Assembly: GCA_022821385.1 (NCBI GenBank)
Contig: JAJEDR010000022.1
Location: 1 to 47,787 of the forward strand
Length of the DNA stretch: 47,787 nucleotides
DNA from: Rhodothermales bacterium
GTDB lineage: Bacteria > Bacteroidota > Rhodothermia > Rhodothermales > Bin80
Direction: 5' to 3'
Below are positions 16,177-25,617 of this stretch, in pieces; the first letter of the stretch is position 1; the number at the start of each line of letters is the position of its first letter. The translations under genes were made by a program, and so were the position numbers. The notes under the pieces were generated by a model. That model made no database searches and was not told the origin of the DNA. It was given only the letters and a program-made list of their open reading frames with translations.

Positions 16177-17435
16177 AGTAAATCCTCTTCAGTTTCGAGT
16201 CCAATTGAAAGACGAATCATGCCAGGATCAATGCCACTGGCTACAAGCTCTCCGTCGGAGAGCTGCTGATGTGTCGTTGAGGCCGGATGAATCACCAAAC
16301 TTCGTGCATCACCCACATTCGCCAAGTGAGAAAATAGAGTAAGCGCTTCAATGAAGCGCCTACCTGCCGCACGGGGATCAGATCCTCTTAAACCAAAAGA
16401 AAACACGGCTCCCGGTCCACGTGGACAATATCTGAGGGCGAGTTCATGGTATGGACTACTTTCCAATCCTGGATAAGCCACATACTCAACATTCGGATCG
16501 TCTTCAAGGTATTTTGCAATCGCCATGGCATTCTTAACATGACGATCCATGCGGATTGAGAGCGTCTCGAGTCCTTGAATCAACAGAAACGCATTGAATG
16601 GCGACAGGCACGAACCTGTATCTCTGACCGTCTCAACACGTGCCTTCATCAAAAAGCCATGGAGGCCAAACGTATCGTAGAAGCGCAGATTATGGTAGGA
16701 GGGTGACGGATTTGCAATTGTCGGGTAGTGACTGTAGTCGAACCGCCCAGATTCGACAATTACCCCACCAATTGAATTGCCATGGCCACCTACGAACTTC
16801 GTAGCTGAATGTAGAGAAATGTGTGCCCCATGATTAAGCGGCTGGCACAGGTAAGGAGTTGCAAACGTATTGTCAATTATCAGCGGACAATTATTTGACT
16901 CGGCAAGCACAGCCAAGCGGGAAATGTCCACCACGCTGCCTTGAGGGTTGCCGATCGTTTCTGCGTAGAGTGCACGTGTTTTGGAGTTGATTGCTGCCTC
17001 CCATGCATCAAAATCGTCGGGATCCACAAAATGGGCAGTTACTCCCAACTTGCGAAAAGTGTGTACAAACTGTGTGCGTGTTCCACCATAGAGGTGTTGC
17101 GAAGCCACGACCTCGTCCCCCGGCTCCAGTAGCGTCATCATTGTAACAAGCTGCGCAGCCATACCGCTTGAAGTCGCAACTGCGCCTGCGCCTTCCTCCA
17201 AGGAAGCTATGCGCTCCTCAAAGGCGGCGGTGGTCGGGTTATTGATTCGCGTATATATATTGCCATACTGCTTCAAATCAAAAAGCTCTGCCGCGTATTG
17301 CGGGCTATCGAAAACATATGATGTCGTCTGATAGATCGGAACAGCACGCGAACCAGTCACTGCATCTGGAACATGCCCAGCATGGAGCATCCTCGTTTCG
17401 AAGCCATAGTCTCGCTTTTGATCAGGTTTACTCAT
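16143..17435 (-). CDS. metY: O-acetylhomoserine aminocarboxypropyltransferase (sulfhydrylase)
   Basis: A 430-residue Cys/Met-metabolism PLP enzyme. It joins O-acetylhomoserine and sulfide to make homocysteine in the direct sulfhydrylation route to methionine. Seen: TRMLHAGH at the N-terminus, YTRINNPTTAAFEERIASLE (61-80), SSGMAA (89-94), IDNTFATPYLCQPL (187-200) and the Schiff-base Lys213 in SATKFVGGHG. The insert with RFYDTFGLHG and the length near 430 are typical of MetY and not of the shorter MetB/MetC/MetZ group. The upstream 105 bases to the divergent ppk2 are too short for a SAM riboswitch, and I see none. Confidence 0.92.
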   Translation of the reverse strand: MSKPDQKRDYGFETRMLHAGHVPDAVTGSRAVPIYQTTSYVFDSPQYAAELFDLKQYGNIYTRINNPTTAAFEERIASLEEGAGAVATSSGMAAQLVTMMTLLEPGDEVVASQHLYGGTRTQFVHTFRKLGVTAHFVDPDDFDAWEAAINSKTRALYAETIGNPQGSVVDISRLAVLAESNNCPLIIDNTFATPYLCQPLNHGAHISLHSATKFVGGHGNSIGGVIVESGRFDYSHYPTIANPSPSYHNLRFYDTFGLHGFLMKARVETVRDTGSCLSPFNAFLLIQGLETLSIRMDRHVKNAMAIAKYLEDDPNVEYVAYPGLESSPYHELALRYCPRGPGAVFSFGLRGSDPRAAGRRFIEALTLFSHLANVGDARSLVIHPASTTHQQLSDGELVASGIDPGMIRLSIGLETEEDLLWDLDQALRAI

Positions 17436-17540
17436 TTACCAAATAATAATGAATGGAGGAATGGCGCAGCTACAACGGAATTTGCTAAAAAGCAACAAAT
17501 AAACTTATTTTAGAAAATCACACCGAATACACGCAAATCT

Positions 17541-18356
17541 ATGGAAATCCCGCAAAACAACGGGCCACTGTCCAAAAAGTTCTACCGGAGAGAGCTGGCG
17601 AAACTACACGTAGAACTCGCGCGACTTCAACGCTATATTCGAATAAACAAAAAGCGTGTAGTCGTGCTATTTGAGGGACGAGATGCGGCTGGTAAGGGGG
17701 GAACAATCAAGCGCATTACAGAACCGCTTAACCCAAGGGTCTGCCGTATAGTAGCACTCTCCACACCCACAGAACGTGAAAGAACACAGTGGTATTTCCA
17801 GAGGTATGCAAATCATCTGCCGGCCGCTGGCGAGATGATTCTCTTTGATCGCAGTTGGTACAATCGTGCTGGTGTAGAGCGTGTAATGGGTTTCTGTTCC
17901 GAAGAGGAGTACTGGGAATTTCTGCGAGAATGTCCCATATTCGAACGTATGTTGATCCAGAACGGCATAACCTTGATCAAGTACTGGTTCTCCGTAAGCG
18001 CTGAAGAGCAGGAACGTAGATTCCGACGTAGGATTGAGGACCCAACAAGAAAATGGAAAATCAGCCCCATGGACATAGAATCAAGAGCTCGCTGGACCGA
18101 CTATTCGAGAGCAAAAGACCAAATGTTTCTGCACACAGACCTTCCGAATTCTCCTTGGTGGGTCATTGAGGCTGATGATAAACGCCGTGCAAGGCTGAAC
18201 TGCATTGCCCACCTTCTTGATCAAATCCCTTACAGCAGAATTGAGATACCGGAAATCACGCTCCCTCCTCTACAGTCAGACCAAGGCTATGTTCGCCCTG
18301 CTATGGACACACAGCGAATTGTGGACGATCAATTTTCCAAACCGGAGGACCCATAA
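17541..18356 (+). CDS. ppk2: Polyphosphate kinase 2 (PPK2 family)
   Basis: A 271-residue single-domain PPK2 with Walker A GRDAAGKGG (46-54) and the Walker B/lid motif DRSWYNRAGVERVMGFC (103-119). PPK2 enzymes use polyphosphate to phosphorylate nucleoside diphosphates or monophosphates. The sequence looks like the class that makes ATP or GTP from the diphosphate; that class assignment is inference. The N-terminal LHVELARLQRYI helix and LPNSPWWVIEADDK near the C-terminus agree with the family. It is divergent from metY and about 1.8 kb from the end of ppk1, so the genome has both polyphosphate kinases close together. Confidence 0.92.
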   Translation: MEIPQNNGPLSKKFYRRELAKLHVELARLQRYIRINKKRVVVLFEGRDAAGKGGTIKRITEPLNPRVCRIVALSTPTERERTQWYFQRYANHLPAAGEMILFDRSWYNRAGVERVMGFCSEEEYWEFLRECPIFERMLIQNGITLIKYWFSVSAEEQERRFRRRIEDPTRKWKISPMDIESRARWTDYSRAKDQMFLHTDLPNSPWWVIEADDKRRARLNCIAHLLDQIPYSRIEIPEITLPPLQSDQGYVRPAMDTQRIVDDQFSKPEDP

Positions 18357-18656
18357 TCTAATTTTATGCATCAACCGACCATGGATATTGCTCCTCATGT
18401 GCCCTCAACCACATATCAAAGTATTCGGAACCAGTTAAGTTCAAACGGTAACCACGATCACCGAATAACTTTGATCAACAGGAAATCCGCAATAGCCTGA
18501 TTGTCAGCCTCAACAGAAATCGTGCCAAGAAGTTAATAGCTGACAATCTCCGCCAGATACAAGCCATAACTTCCGACTGCGCCGAGAGCGCTTCCGTACG
18601 AAGAAAAACTGGCTTGTCTGCAATACACACACCTTGGTCGGCGGACCATTGTCAGG
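18357..18656. other. Intergenic region between ppk2 and the membrane protein gene
   Basis: 300 bases between the convergent ppk2 and minus-strand membrane protein genes. Only overlapping short frames are present. No terminator with a T tract and no RNA gene was recognised. Confidence 0.45.
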
Positions 18657-19115
18657 CTAGCGATTCCTGAAAATCTTCACCATACCGCTCCCGACGGCAA
18701 CCCCGGCTGCGCCAATTAATGGATTCAGCCAGCTTACCCACACAGGTTGAACACTTTTCTCAGTTGCCTCGAAAACTGATGGTGCGAAGTCACGGACCTC
18801 ATCTCCACCACCACCGCCTATCATCATCATTATCGCAGAAACCACACCCAAAACCAGGACCAGGGCAATCAAATACTTGGTAGCAGTATGATTACGAGCA
18901 ATTAAGTAACAGATCTTGCCGGCTCCCACAGCAACACCGATGCCGACTATGATGCTCATAATTACCCAGCCCACGGAAACATCCCAGGAGCCCGGCTGAT
19001 ATGCCCACTCGGCCCCCATAATCATGTAGGCTAGACTAAAAATTACTCCGATTCCAATAGCCATTACGAGATAGCCAGCAACTACGGCCAGCAGGTTCAT
19101 CCAAAAGTTGCGCAT
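18657..19115 (-). CDS. Small membrane protein of unknown function
   Basis: A 152-residue protein with four hydrophobic segments (about 5-33, 47-70, 79-99 and 124-144), so probably an inner-membrane protein. A glycine run (GGGGGDE) and an acidic loop containing FAPSVFEATEKS lie between the third and fourth segments. I do not recognise a family, and no catalytic or transport motif is evident. The start at 19115 gives a short charged N-terminus (MRNF) before the first segment. It stands alone on the minus strand between ppk2 and pdxH; the 271 bases upstream of it (19116-19386) show no other gene. Confidence 0.7.
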   Translation of the reverse strand: MRNFWMNLLAVVAGYLVMAIGIGVIFSLAYMIMGAEWAYQPGSWDVSVGWVIMSIIVGIGVAVGAGKICYLIARNHTATKYLIALVLVLGVVSAIMMMIGGGGGDEVRDFAPSVFEATEKSVQPVWVSWLNPLIGAAGVAVGSGMVKIFRNR

Positions 19116-19386
19116 GATAGCTTCTTGTGTTAGTTGAGAGGTATGATACTAAGGGTTACTTCAGAAAAAAACCCACGGTCTAGCGCTGCGCGTCTCAATA
19201 ACTTATGTCTAGCGCTGTAAAATCTCATCGTTTTATGCCGATCCTGTGTATCAAGCCCATTCAAGTTACCGAAAGAATGACTGCAGTGGCTGCTCGTACG
19301 ATACCGCATTCCGAATGTCTCGTCGGCAACAGACCGTGGTTAATCAGGTTGTATCAACCTAAAGCTTCACCTGATCTGGATTTCTT

Positions 19387-20043
19387 ATGAGCCTTGATTC
19401 ACATATGCCAACGTCTAGAGAGGCCGGCCAGGGAATCATCCATGACCTACCGGCTGCAAGCCCAGATAAGGATCCGATCATGCAATTCCAGGAATGGTTT
19501 GACTTCGCGCAAAGCGCTAATATTTATCTCCCTGAGGCCATGACGCTCTCCACTGCCTCGCCAGAGGGAATTCCGAGTGCCAGAATCGTTCTACTCAAGT
19601 GCATAGATCATCGCGGTTTCGTGTTCTTCACCAATTACAACAGCCGCAAAGGAGACGAGCTGAATTCTAATCCACGGGCAGCCCTGGTTCTTCACTGGTC
19701 GACGCTCCAGCGCCAGATAAGAATTGAAGGAAATGTTGAGCGGATCAGTAGAGATGAAAGTGAAACATACTTTCAATCACGCCCCAGGGGTAGTCGTATT
19801 GGGGCTTGGGCCTCCCACCAAAGCATGCTGCTCAACGAACGGTCAGAATTGAGCCTGCGCGTGGAACGGCTTAACCAGAAATATCCCGGGGAAAAAATCC
19901 CCTGTCCCCCTCACTGGGGAGGATTTCGGGTGATTCCCGAGAATATTGAGTTCTGGCAGGGACGCAAGAATCGATTGCATGAGCGTCTGGTATTTAAACG
20001 TCTGCCTTCTGGGGATTGGCAAACCAAACTGCTGTATCCCTGA
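19387..20043 (+). CDS. pdxH: Pyridoxamine 5'-phosphate oxidase
   Basis: A 218-residue flavoprotein, the same length as E. coli PdxH, that oxidises pyridoxamine- or pyridoxine-5'-phosphate to pyridoxal phosphate with FMN. The FMN-binding blocks are clear: SARIVLLKCID.RGFVFF, TNYNSRKGDEL and RQIRIEG (middle of the protein), then SRIGAWASHQS and the C-terminal signature EFWQGRKNRLHERLVF. The C-terminus WQTKLLYP is close to the usual RL.P ending. It supplies PLP, which several enzymes in this window use. It is convergent with ppk1 across 67 bases in which no hairpin terminator was obvious. Confidence 0.95.
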   Translation: MSLDSHMPTSREAGQGIIHDLPAASPDKDPIMQFQEWFDFAQSANIYLPEAMTLSTASPEGIPSARIVLLKCIDHRGFVFFTNYNSRKGDELNSNPRAALVLHWSTLQRQIRIEGNVERISRDESETYFQSRPRGSRIGAWASHQSMLLNERSELSLRVERLNQKYPGEKIPCPPHWGGFRVIPENIEFWQGRKNRLHERLVFKRLPSGDWQTKLLYP

Positions 20044-20110
20044 CCCCGGCTATAGAACACTAACGAAGCCGATAATCCTCATAGGAGTCAAACAACCGAG
20101 GACCAGATTG

Positions 20111-22297
20111 TCAAAAGAGTTCCCACGGATGCTGTTGCTCTTCCTCCACCCAACTGGCACGAACACGAAGCAGCTCTTCCTGGACCGCAAGTCTCTCACC
20201 TGCCCCTTCCCGTCGACTATATTCACCATCCGCACCCAGATATCTGGCTTTAACCGTATCCCGGAGGTAGGATTCCAGCACAATATCTCGGAGATAGCGA
20301 ACATACTCTTCATCCTGAATCGGAAATAATACTTCCACCCGTCGATTTAGATTTCGGGGCATGAGGTCAGCACTCCCAAGGTAAATTTCCTCATCGCCTC
20401 CATTTGTGAAGTAATAAATACGGCTGTGTTCCAGAAAACGCCCTACAACACTGATCACGTTGATATTCTCGCTAATACCAGGTATCCCCGGTTTGAGGCA
20501 ACAAATACCGCGAACCAACAAGTCTATTCTAACGCCGGCCTGTGATGCTTCATAGAGTAATCGGATGATTCTTCCGTCCACGAGTGCATTGGTTTTTAGA
20601 ATCAGATGTGCTTCGCGTCCGGCCTTGCAGTGATCAATTTCGCGGTGAACCAATTCAGTGAACCGCTTTCTCAGGTTGATAGGAGCTATTATCAACTTGC
20701 TATAGTTACGTTTTTCAGAGTAGCCTGTCAGGAAGTTGAACAGATCTGAGGCGTCCTCGCCAATTTTCGGGTCTATCGTAAAGAACCCTAGGTCCTCATA
20801 GAGATGTGCTGTGACACTGTTGTAGTTACCGGTGGACAGGTGCACATACCGCCGAATATGCCCCCCCTCATTTCGAATCACCAGCGCCACCTTCGTATGC
20901 GTTTTAAGCCCGATGACACCATAAATCACATGGACACCTTCCCGCTCAAGTGCGCGGGCCCAACCAATGTTGCTTGCTTCATCAAAGCGGGCTTTCACCT
21001 CAACAAGCACGGCGACCTGTTTGCCGTTCTCCCTTGCTTTCATAAGGGCTCTCACGATTGGAGATCGACTTCCCACACGATAGAGCGTCATCTTGATCGC
21101 GAGTACGCTGGGATCCGTCGACGCGGCTTCCAAAAATTCTATCACGGGCGAAAACGAATCATAGGGATGATGAATCAAATGATTCTGTGCTCTCACTACC
21201 GTAAAAAAATCACCATCACGTGTCTCTGATTTCAACCTTAATGAAGTAAATGGCACGAACGGTTGATACTTGAGATCAAATCGATCAATCTCTGATATTG
21301 GCTCCATCAAACTCGCAAGCCCAAGCGGTCCATTAACTAGCACGACATCATTCTCATCGGTAGCCATATTTTCGATCAGAATTGTTCGCACCTGCTCTGG
21401 CATGTCTGGATTAACCGTAAGCCTCAACACAGAGCCGAGGCGACGCTGACGCACCCCCTGCTCCATGGTCTCCAGTAAATCATCTGCTTCCTGTTCCTGA
21501 ATAGTCAAATCCGCATTTCGCGTAATCCGGAAAGGATGTACGGCCTCTATTTTCATCCCAGGAAAAAGCGACTGCAGGTTTGCCGCAATCACCTGTTCCA
21601 CCCAGACAAAGGAATAAGCTCTCCGTGTAGATGAATTTGCCTTGATCGTCAAGGGCTCGGAAATGACAGGCATCAGACGAGACAGCGGTCGTGGTACCTT
21701 GACCCGCGCGAAACGCTCACCTCCTAACTCATCCCTTACAAGTACAGCCAGGTTGAGACTCAGATTCGAAATGTGCGGAAAAGGATGCGACGGATCGACG
21801 GCCAACGGCGTAAGTACCGGAAATATCGTTTGCTCGTACTTCCATGTAGCCTCCTCCTTCTGCCTGGCCGTTAATTCCGAGTAATCCAGAATCCGTATGC
21901 CCGATGCTGCCAATTCCGGAATGAGCGTTGTAAAAAGATACTCATGTGCCGTCTGCATCAATCGCCGCGCCTCCGTCCTTACTGCCAAAAGCTGCTCCGC
22001 CGGCGTTCGTCCATCAACCGAAAGATCTGTTACGCCACTCGCGACCTGCTTCTTGAGACCGCCCACACGCACCATATAAAATTCATCCAGATTTGAGCCG
22101 ACGATTGAGAGGAATTTCAAGCGCTCTAGTAATGGGTTATTCTCGTCCTGCGCTTCCTCAAACACGCGGTACTGAAAATCCAGTAGACTCAGTTCCCGGT
22201 TATTGTAAAGGGAAAAATCTTTCAGATCCAATACCTGTGGTTCGCCATTATTGGGAGAAACCAAAATGTCATTTTTCTCAGCTGTTTCAGTCATCAT
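20111..22297 (-). CDS. ppk1: Polyphosphate kinase 1
   Basis: A 728-residue PPK1 that reversibly transfers the gamma phosphate of ATP to a growing inorganic polyphosphate chain. The four-domain layout is complete: the N-terminal NRELSLLDFQYRV and NLDEFYMVRVGGL blocks, the head domain, then two catalytic C-terminal domains. The phosphorylated His is His467 in IGLKTHTKVALV, the second catalytic His is His624 in GRFLEHSRIYYF, and HLSTGNYN (486-493) lies between. The start at 22297 has a second ATG at 22294. It is divergent from the TonB-dependent receptor, and the shared 166-base region carries Pho-box-like repeats, suggesting induction when phosphate is scarce. Confidence 0.96.
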   Translation of the reverse strand: MMTETAEKNDILVSPNNGEPQVLDLKDFSLYNNRELSLLDFQYRVFEEAQDENNPLLERLKFLSIVGSNLDEFYMVRVGGLKKQVASGVTDLSVDGRTPAEQLLAVRTEARRLMQTAHEYLFTTLIPELAASGIRILDYSELTARQKEEATWKYEQTIFPVLTPLAVDPSHPFPHISNLSLNLAVLVRDELGGERFARVKVPRPLSRLMPVISEPLTIKANSSTRRAYSFVWVEQVIAANLQSLFPGMKIEAVHPFRITRNADLTIQEQEADDLLETMEQGVRQRRLGSVLRLTVNPDMPEQVRTILIENMATDENDVVLVNGPLGLASLMEPISEIDRFDLKYQPFVPFTSLRLKSETRDGDFFTVVRAQNHLIHHPYDSFSPVIEFLEAASTDPSVLAIKMTLYRVGSRSPIVRALMKARENGKQVAVLVEVKARFDEASNIGWARALEREGVHVIYGVIGLKTHTKVALVIRNEGGHIRRYVHLSTGNYNSVTAHLYEDLGFFTIDPKIGEDASDLFNFLTGYSEKRNYSKLIIAPINLRKRFTELVHREIDHCKAGREAHLILKTNALVDGRIIRLLYEASQAGVRIDLLVRGICCLKPGIPGISENINVISVVGRFLEHSRIYYFTNGGDEEIYLGSADLMPRNLNRRVEVLFPIQDEEYVRYLRDIVLESYLRDTVKARYLGADGEYSRREGAGERLAVQEELLRVRASWVEEEQQHPWELF

Positions 22298-22360
22298 CAG
22301 ACTTGAACTATAGCGGGATTGGTTCCGTAACGAATAACCGGAATTGATGATTCAATTGCG

Positions 22361-22401
22361 TGTTACAAAAATTTAACATCACGTTTGCATTTAGGTAACA
22401 T
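22361..22401. promoter_or_regulatory. Tandem Pho-box-like direct repeats, four half sites at 11-bp spacing
   Basis: Four 8-mers ending in CA plus A or T lie exactly 11 bases apart: TGTTACAA (22361), TTTAACAT (22372), GTTTGCAT (22383) and GGTAACAT (22394). Three-base spacers separate them. Seven-base half sites at 11-base period, ending CAT with A+T-rich spacers, is the architecture of PhoB/PhoP binding sites (E. coli half site CTGTCAT). The site lies between the divergent ppk1 and TonB-receptor genes, 63 bases before the receptor ATG and 64 bases before that of ppk1. A weak -10-like TATAGC follows at 22404-22409. The repeat spacing is seen; PhoB binding is inference. Confidence 0.6.
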
Positions 22402-22463
22402 CCTATAGCCCACCTGTGCATTGAACTGCTCCGAAGAACTATCTCACAAGCCTCAAATTCTTC

Positions 22464-25460
22464 ATGCCTTTTTATCGCGGCGTCGGTCTGATGGTGGTGC
22501 TTCCGACGCTACTGCTTCTACTCACTCACCCGGTCAAAGCCCAAACCGGTACACTGGCGGGCATTATTGTTGACGGCGAAAATGGCGAAACATTGATCGG
22601 AGCCACTGCCGTCATCGCCGGAACCAGTACCGGAGATGCAACCGACCTAAACGGAAGGTACGAATTTGTAGCCGAGCCTGGAACTTATACAATGGTATTT
22701 TCCTATCTGGGTTTCACCTCCGTTACTGTAGAGGATGTTGTTGTTACCGAGGGAGAAATCACCCGGCTGGAAATTGAACTCTTCAACGAGGCCCTCTCCT
22801 ACGGCGAGGTGTATGTGACCGCTTCCGTCTTAGCGGGCTCTGAGGCGGGCCTGCTGCGTGAGCGTGCCAAGGCAGTAGCTGTCAGCGATGCCATCAGTGC
22901 TGAGTCAATCAGTCGCTCTGGATCAGGCGATGCGGCAGCAGCCATGACTAAAGTGACCGGGGCCTCTGTCGTTGGTGGCCGCTATGTGTACATCCGGGGC
23001 TTGGGTGATCGCTATGCAAGCACAACACTGAACGGATCAACTTTGCCCAGCGCAGATCCAGATCGCAAAGCATTTCAATTAGACCTTTTTCCCTCTGCGC
23101 TCCTTGATAATATTGTAACACTGAAAACCTTTACACCCGACAAACCGGGGGATTTCAGTGGTGGTTTGGTTGATGTTTCCACAAAGGCTTTCCCGGAGTC
23201 ATTTACACTGCAGGTATCGGCGTCAATGACGTACGATGATCAGTCAAGTCGAATTGACAACTTCCTTACCTATGCCGGCAGTGATACAGACTGGCTTGGA
23301 TTCGACAATGGCCTGCGTGCTTTACCAGATGTTCTTGAGAACAAGGATCCCACTGAACAATTGCCTCGAGAATCGGACCTGCGTGACTTGCGGCGTGGCA
23401 CAACCAACCTGATTCGTACAGCCCGTGCCGATTCTTTGAATTCCTTTTCACGGGCATTTAACAACGTTATGTCGCCCTCCTTCGCATCTACCCCTGTAAA
23501 TCATAGCTTCTCCGCTGCTGCAGGGGGACGACTCATGCTCTTTGGTCGACCGCTTGGCCTGACAGGTAGCCTTACCTATAGCAGAAGCTATAACTATTAC
23601 GACGATGGTGTATTTAGTCAATGGCGCCTTATTGGTGGAGATGTTACATCCGTAGAAAACCTATTTAGCACAACATATTTCGGTCCAGAACCAGATTTGG
23701 ACATCATTACAAAGGCAGATCCGAAAGAGGTTGCGTCATTCCAAAACATTCAGGGCAGTGACGAAGCTACCTGGGGCGGCTCCGGTACAATAGCCTTCCA
23801 ACCCAGTGATAATCATGAGATAGTCTTCACCGCGCTCCGCACACAGAGTGGTGTCAGTCAGTCCACACTGTTAAGTGGTTTTCGTGACCAGACCGGAGGT
23901 GCAACTTTTGTTACACGCGCGCTGGACTATGAGGAGCGTGCCCTGCAAAGCTATCAATTCAGAGGGGAACATGGTTTTGCTCCTATCCAAATAGAATGGA
24001 AGGTCTCACTTGCACAGAACTCACAGGAAGAACCCGATCTTCGATTCTTCTCCTCTACCCAGAACATTAGAGAAGGCACTGGTGGTATTGACACAACTTA
24101 TTCCCTTGGAGGTGGCAATGCACCACCTCCACAGCGTTACTTTCGTAACCTGAACGAAAACAGCCAAGGCGCCATTCTAGATATTACCCTTCCCTTTCGT
24201 CAATGGGGCGGATTGGGGGCCCGTATCAAATTTGGAGGACGCTTCGACAGCTCTGAGCGAGAGTTCAGGCAACGACGCTTTGAATATCATGAAGGACGAG
24301 AAGTCGACTACAGGGACTTTGGGGGTAATGCAGAAAGCTACTTTTCGGATGATAATCTAGGCGTATTGGACACGCTCAATGTTGGTGATATCGTAGCCTA
24401 TAACGCTGGACTCTATCTGCAGGAAAACTCACCCAGTCGTGCCAATTACGATGCTTCCCGTGATATTCTGGCCGGGTATTTCATGATTGAACTGCCACTC
24501 ACTCGTCAATTGAAAATAGTCGGGGGTGCCAGAATAGAAACAACCGAAATGCTCACGGAGAGCTTCGATCAAAACCTGCCGGATTCGCTGCAAACAGGCT
24601 TGCTGGACATTTCAGACTGGCTCCCGTCCATCAACGTTGTTTATGCGATAACCGAGGATATGAACCTGCGAGTCGCTGCTACACGTACCTTGGCCCGCCC
24701 AACCTACCGAGAGCTCGCACCCTTCCAGAGTTTCAATTTTGTTGGCGGCGATATTCAAGAGGGAAATCCACTTCTTAACCGCACACTGATAACCAACTTC
24801 GATGTACGCTGGGAAAAGTTTGCTCGTGCTGGTGGAATTCTTGCAGTAAGTGGTTTTTACAAGCTGTTTGATGATCCTATTGAACGAGTCCTGCGCAATG
24901 TGGGAGAAGGGCGCTTCGTGTCTTTCCAGAACGTAGATCATGCCCGTGTCTTCGGGCTTGAACTTGAAGCCCGCAAACGATTGGATACCTGGACCACCAT
25001 TCGTGTAGTCAAGAACCTTTCACTTGGCGGCAATTTCTCACTCGTGCGCTCGCAGGTGGACATCCCGGAGGAAGAGATGGTCATCATCCGGGCCTCAGAT
25101 CCAAATGCCAGCACTACCCGCTCATTGGAAGGGCAGTCTCCATTCCTGCTCAACCTCAGCGCAAGTTACGAGAATTATAATCTGGGAACGGTAGTTGGCG
25201 TCTACTATACGGTGTTCGGTGATCGACTCCTGTCTGTAACAGAAGGCGCGACCCCCGATGTATTCGAAAAAGCCAGAGGTGATCTAGATTTGACTATTTC
25301 GCAAGATTTACCCGCAAACCTGCGCCTCAAGCTAACTGCAAGAAACTTGCTTGGCGCAGATGTGCGTCAAATCCAGACCTTCAAAGGTCGTGTTTATGAT
25401 TATAGTTCGTATTCCCGATCTAGGACGATCGGACTAGGAATCAGTTATATAATTGATTGA
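22464..25460 (+). CDS. TonB-dependent outer-membrane receptor with CarboxypepD_reg-like domain
   Basis: A 998-residue outer-membrane active-transport receptor. Order: signal peptide (1-26, ending VKAQ), an Ig-like CarboxypepD_reg-like domain (about 28-115: LAGIIVDGENGETLIGA, then the YEF..EPGTYTM strand), a plug domain (about 120-260, with YVYIRGLGDRYASTTLNG and FSGGLVDVSTKAFP) and a long 22-strand-type barrel ending in RTIGLGISYIID, with the terminal hydrophobic residues expected for BAM insertion. The ligand cannot be read directly. Its position between ppk1 with Pho-like sites and genes for a secreted protein and Na/Pi transporter suggests a phosphorus compound. SusD-like partners are absent. 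Confidence 0.92.
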   Translation: MPFYRGVGLMVVLPTLLLLLTHPVKAQTGTLAGIIVDGENGETLIGATAVIAGTSTGDATDLNGRYEFVAEPGTYTMVFSYLGFTSVTVEDVVVTEGEITRLEIELFNEALSYGEVYVTASVLAGSEAGLLRERAKAVAVSDAISAESISRSGSGDAAAAMTKVTGASVVGGRYVYIRGLGDRYASTTLNGSTLPSADPDRKAFQLDLFPSALLDNIVTLKTFTPDKPGDFSGGLVDVSTKAFPESFTLQVSASMTYDDQSSRIDNFLTYAGSDTDWLGFDNGLRALPDVLENKDPTEQLPRESDLRDLRRGTTNLIRTARADSLNSFSRAFNNVMSPSFASTPVNHSFSAAAGGRLMLFGRPLGLTGSLTYSRSYNYYDDGVFSQWRLIGGDVTSVENLFSTTYFGPEPDLDIITKADPKEVASFQNIQGSDEATWGGSGTIAFQPSDNHEIVFTALRTQSGVSQSTLLSGFRDQTGGATFVTRALDYEERALQSYQFRGEHGFAPIQIEWKVSLAQNSQEEPDLRFFSSTQNIREGTGGIDTTYSLGGGNAPPPQRYFRNLNENSQGAILDITLPFRQWGGLGARIKFGGRFDSSEREFRQRRFEYHEGREVDYRDFGGNAESYFSDDNLGVLDTLNVGDIVAYNAGLYLQENSPSRANYDASRDILAGYFMIELPLTRQLKIVGGARIETTEMLTESFDQNLPDSLQTGLLDISDWLPSINVVYAITEDMNLRVAATRTLARPTYRELAPFQSFNFVGGDIQEGNPLLNRTLITNFDVRWEKFARAGGILAVSGFYKLFDDPIERVLRNVGEGRFVSFQNVDHARVFGLELEARKRLDTWTTIRVVKNLSLGGNFSLVRSQVDIPEEEMVIIRASDPNASTTRSLEGQSPFLLNLSASYENYNLGTVVGVYYTVFGDRLLSVTEGATPDVFEKARGDLDLTISQDLPANLRLKLTARNLLGADVRQIQTFKGRVYDYSSYSRSRTIGLGISYIID

Positions 25461-25617
25461 TTCTGCAAGCGTGAATCACTCTCAAGCTTTCCCCTTCAGA
25501 CTTGGTATTTGGCGAATTGCATATGCCTTTCCACTACCATTTTCGGGAAAAAGCATCCCCTTGTTTTTCTTTGCCGGGGGATAACTCACACTCTCACAAA
25601 CTCGAGTTAAACTACTC

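Noticed and set aside
17436-17540. SAM riboswitch or T-box in front of metY
   Set aside because: The region is only 105 bases and shows no riboswitch-like paired elements or terminator.
20804-21229. 141-codon frame opposite ppk1
   Set aside because: It lies wholly antisense to the well-supported ppk1 coding sequence and has no recognisable motif.
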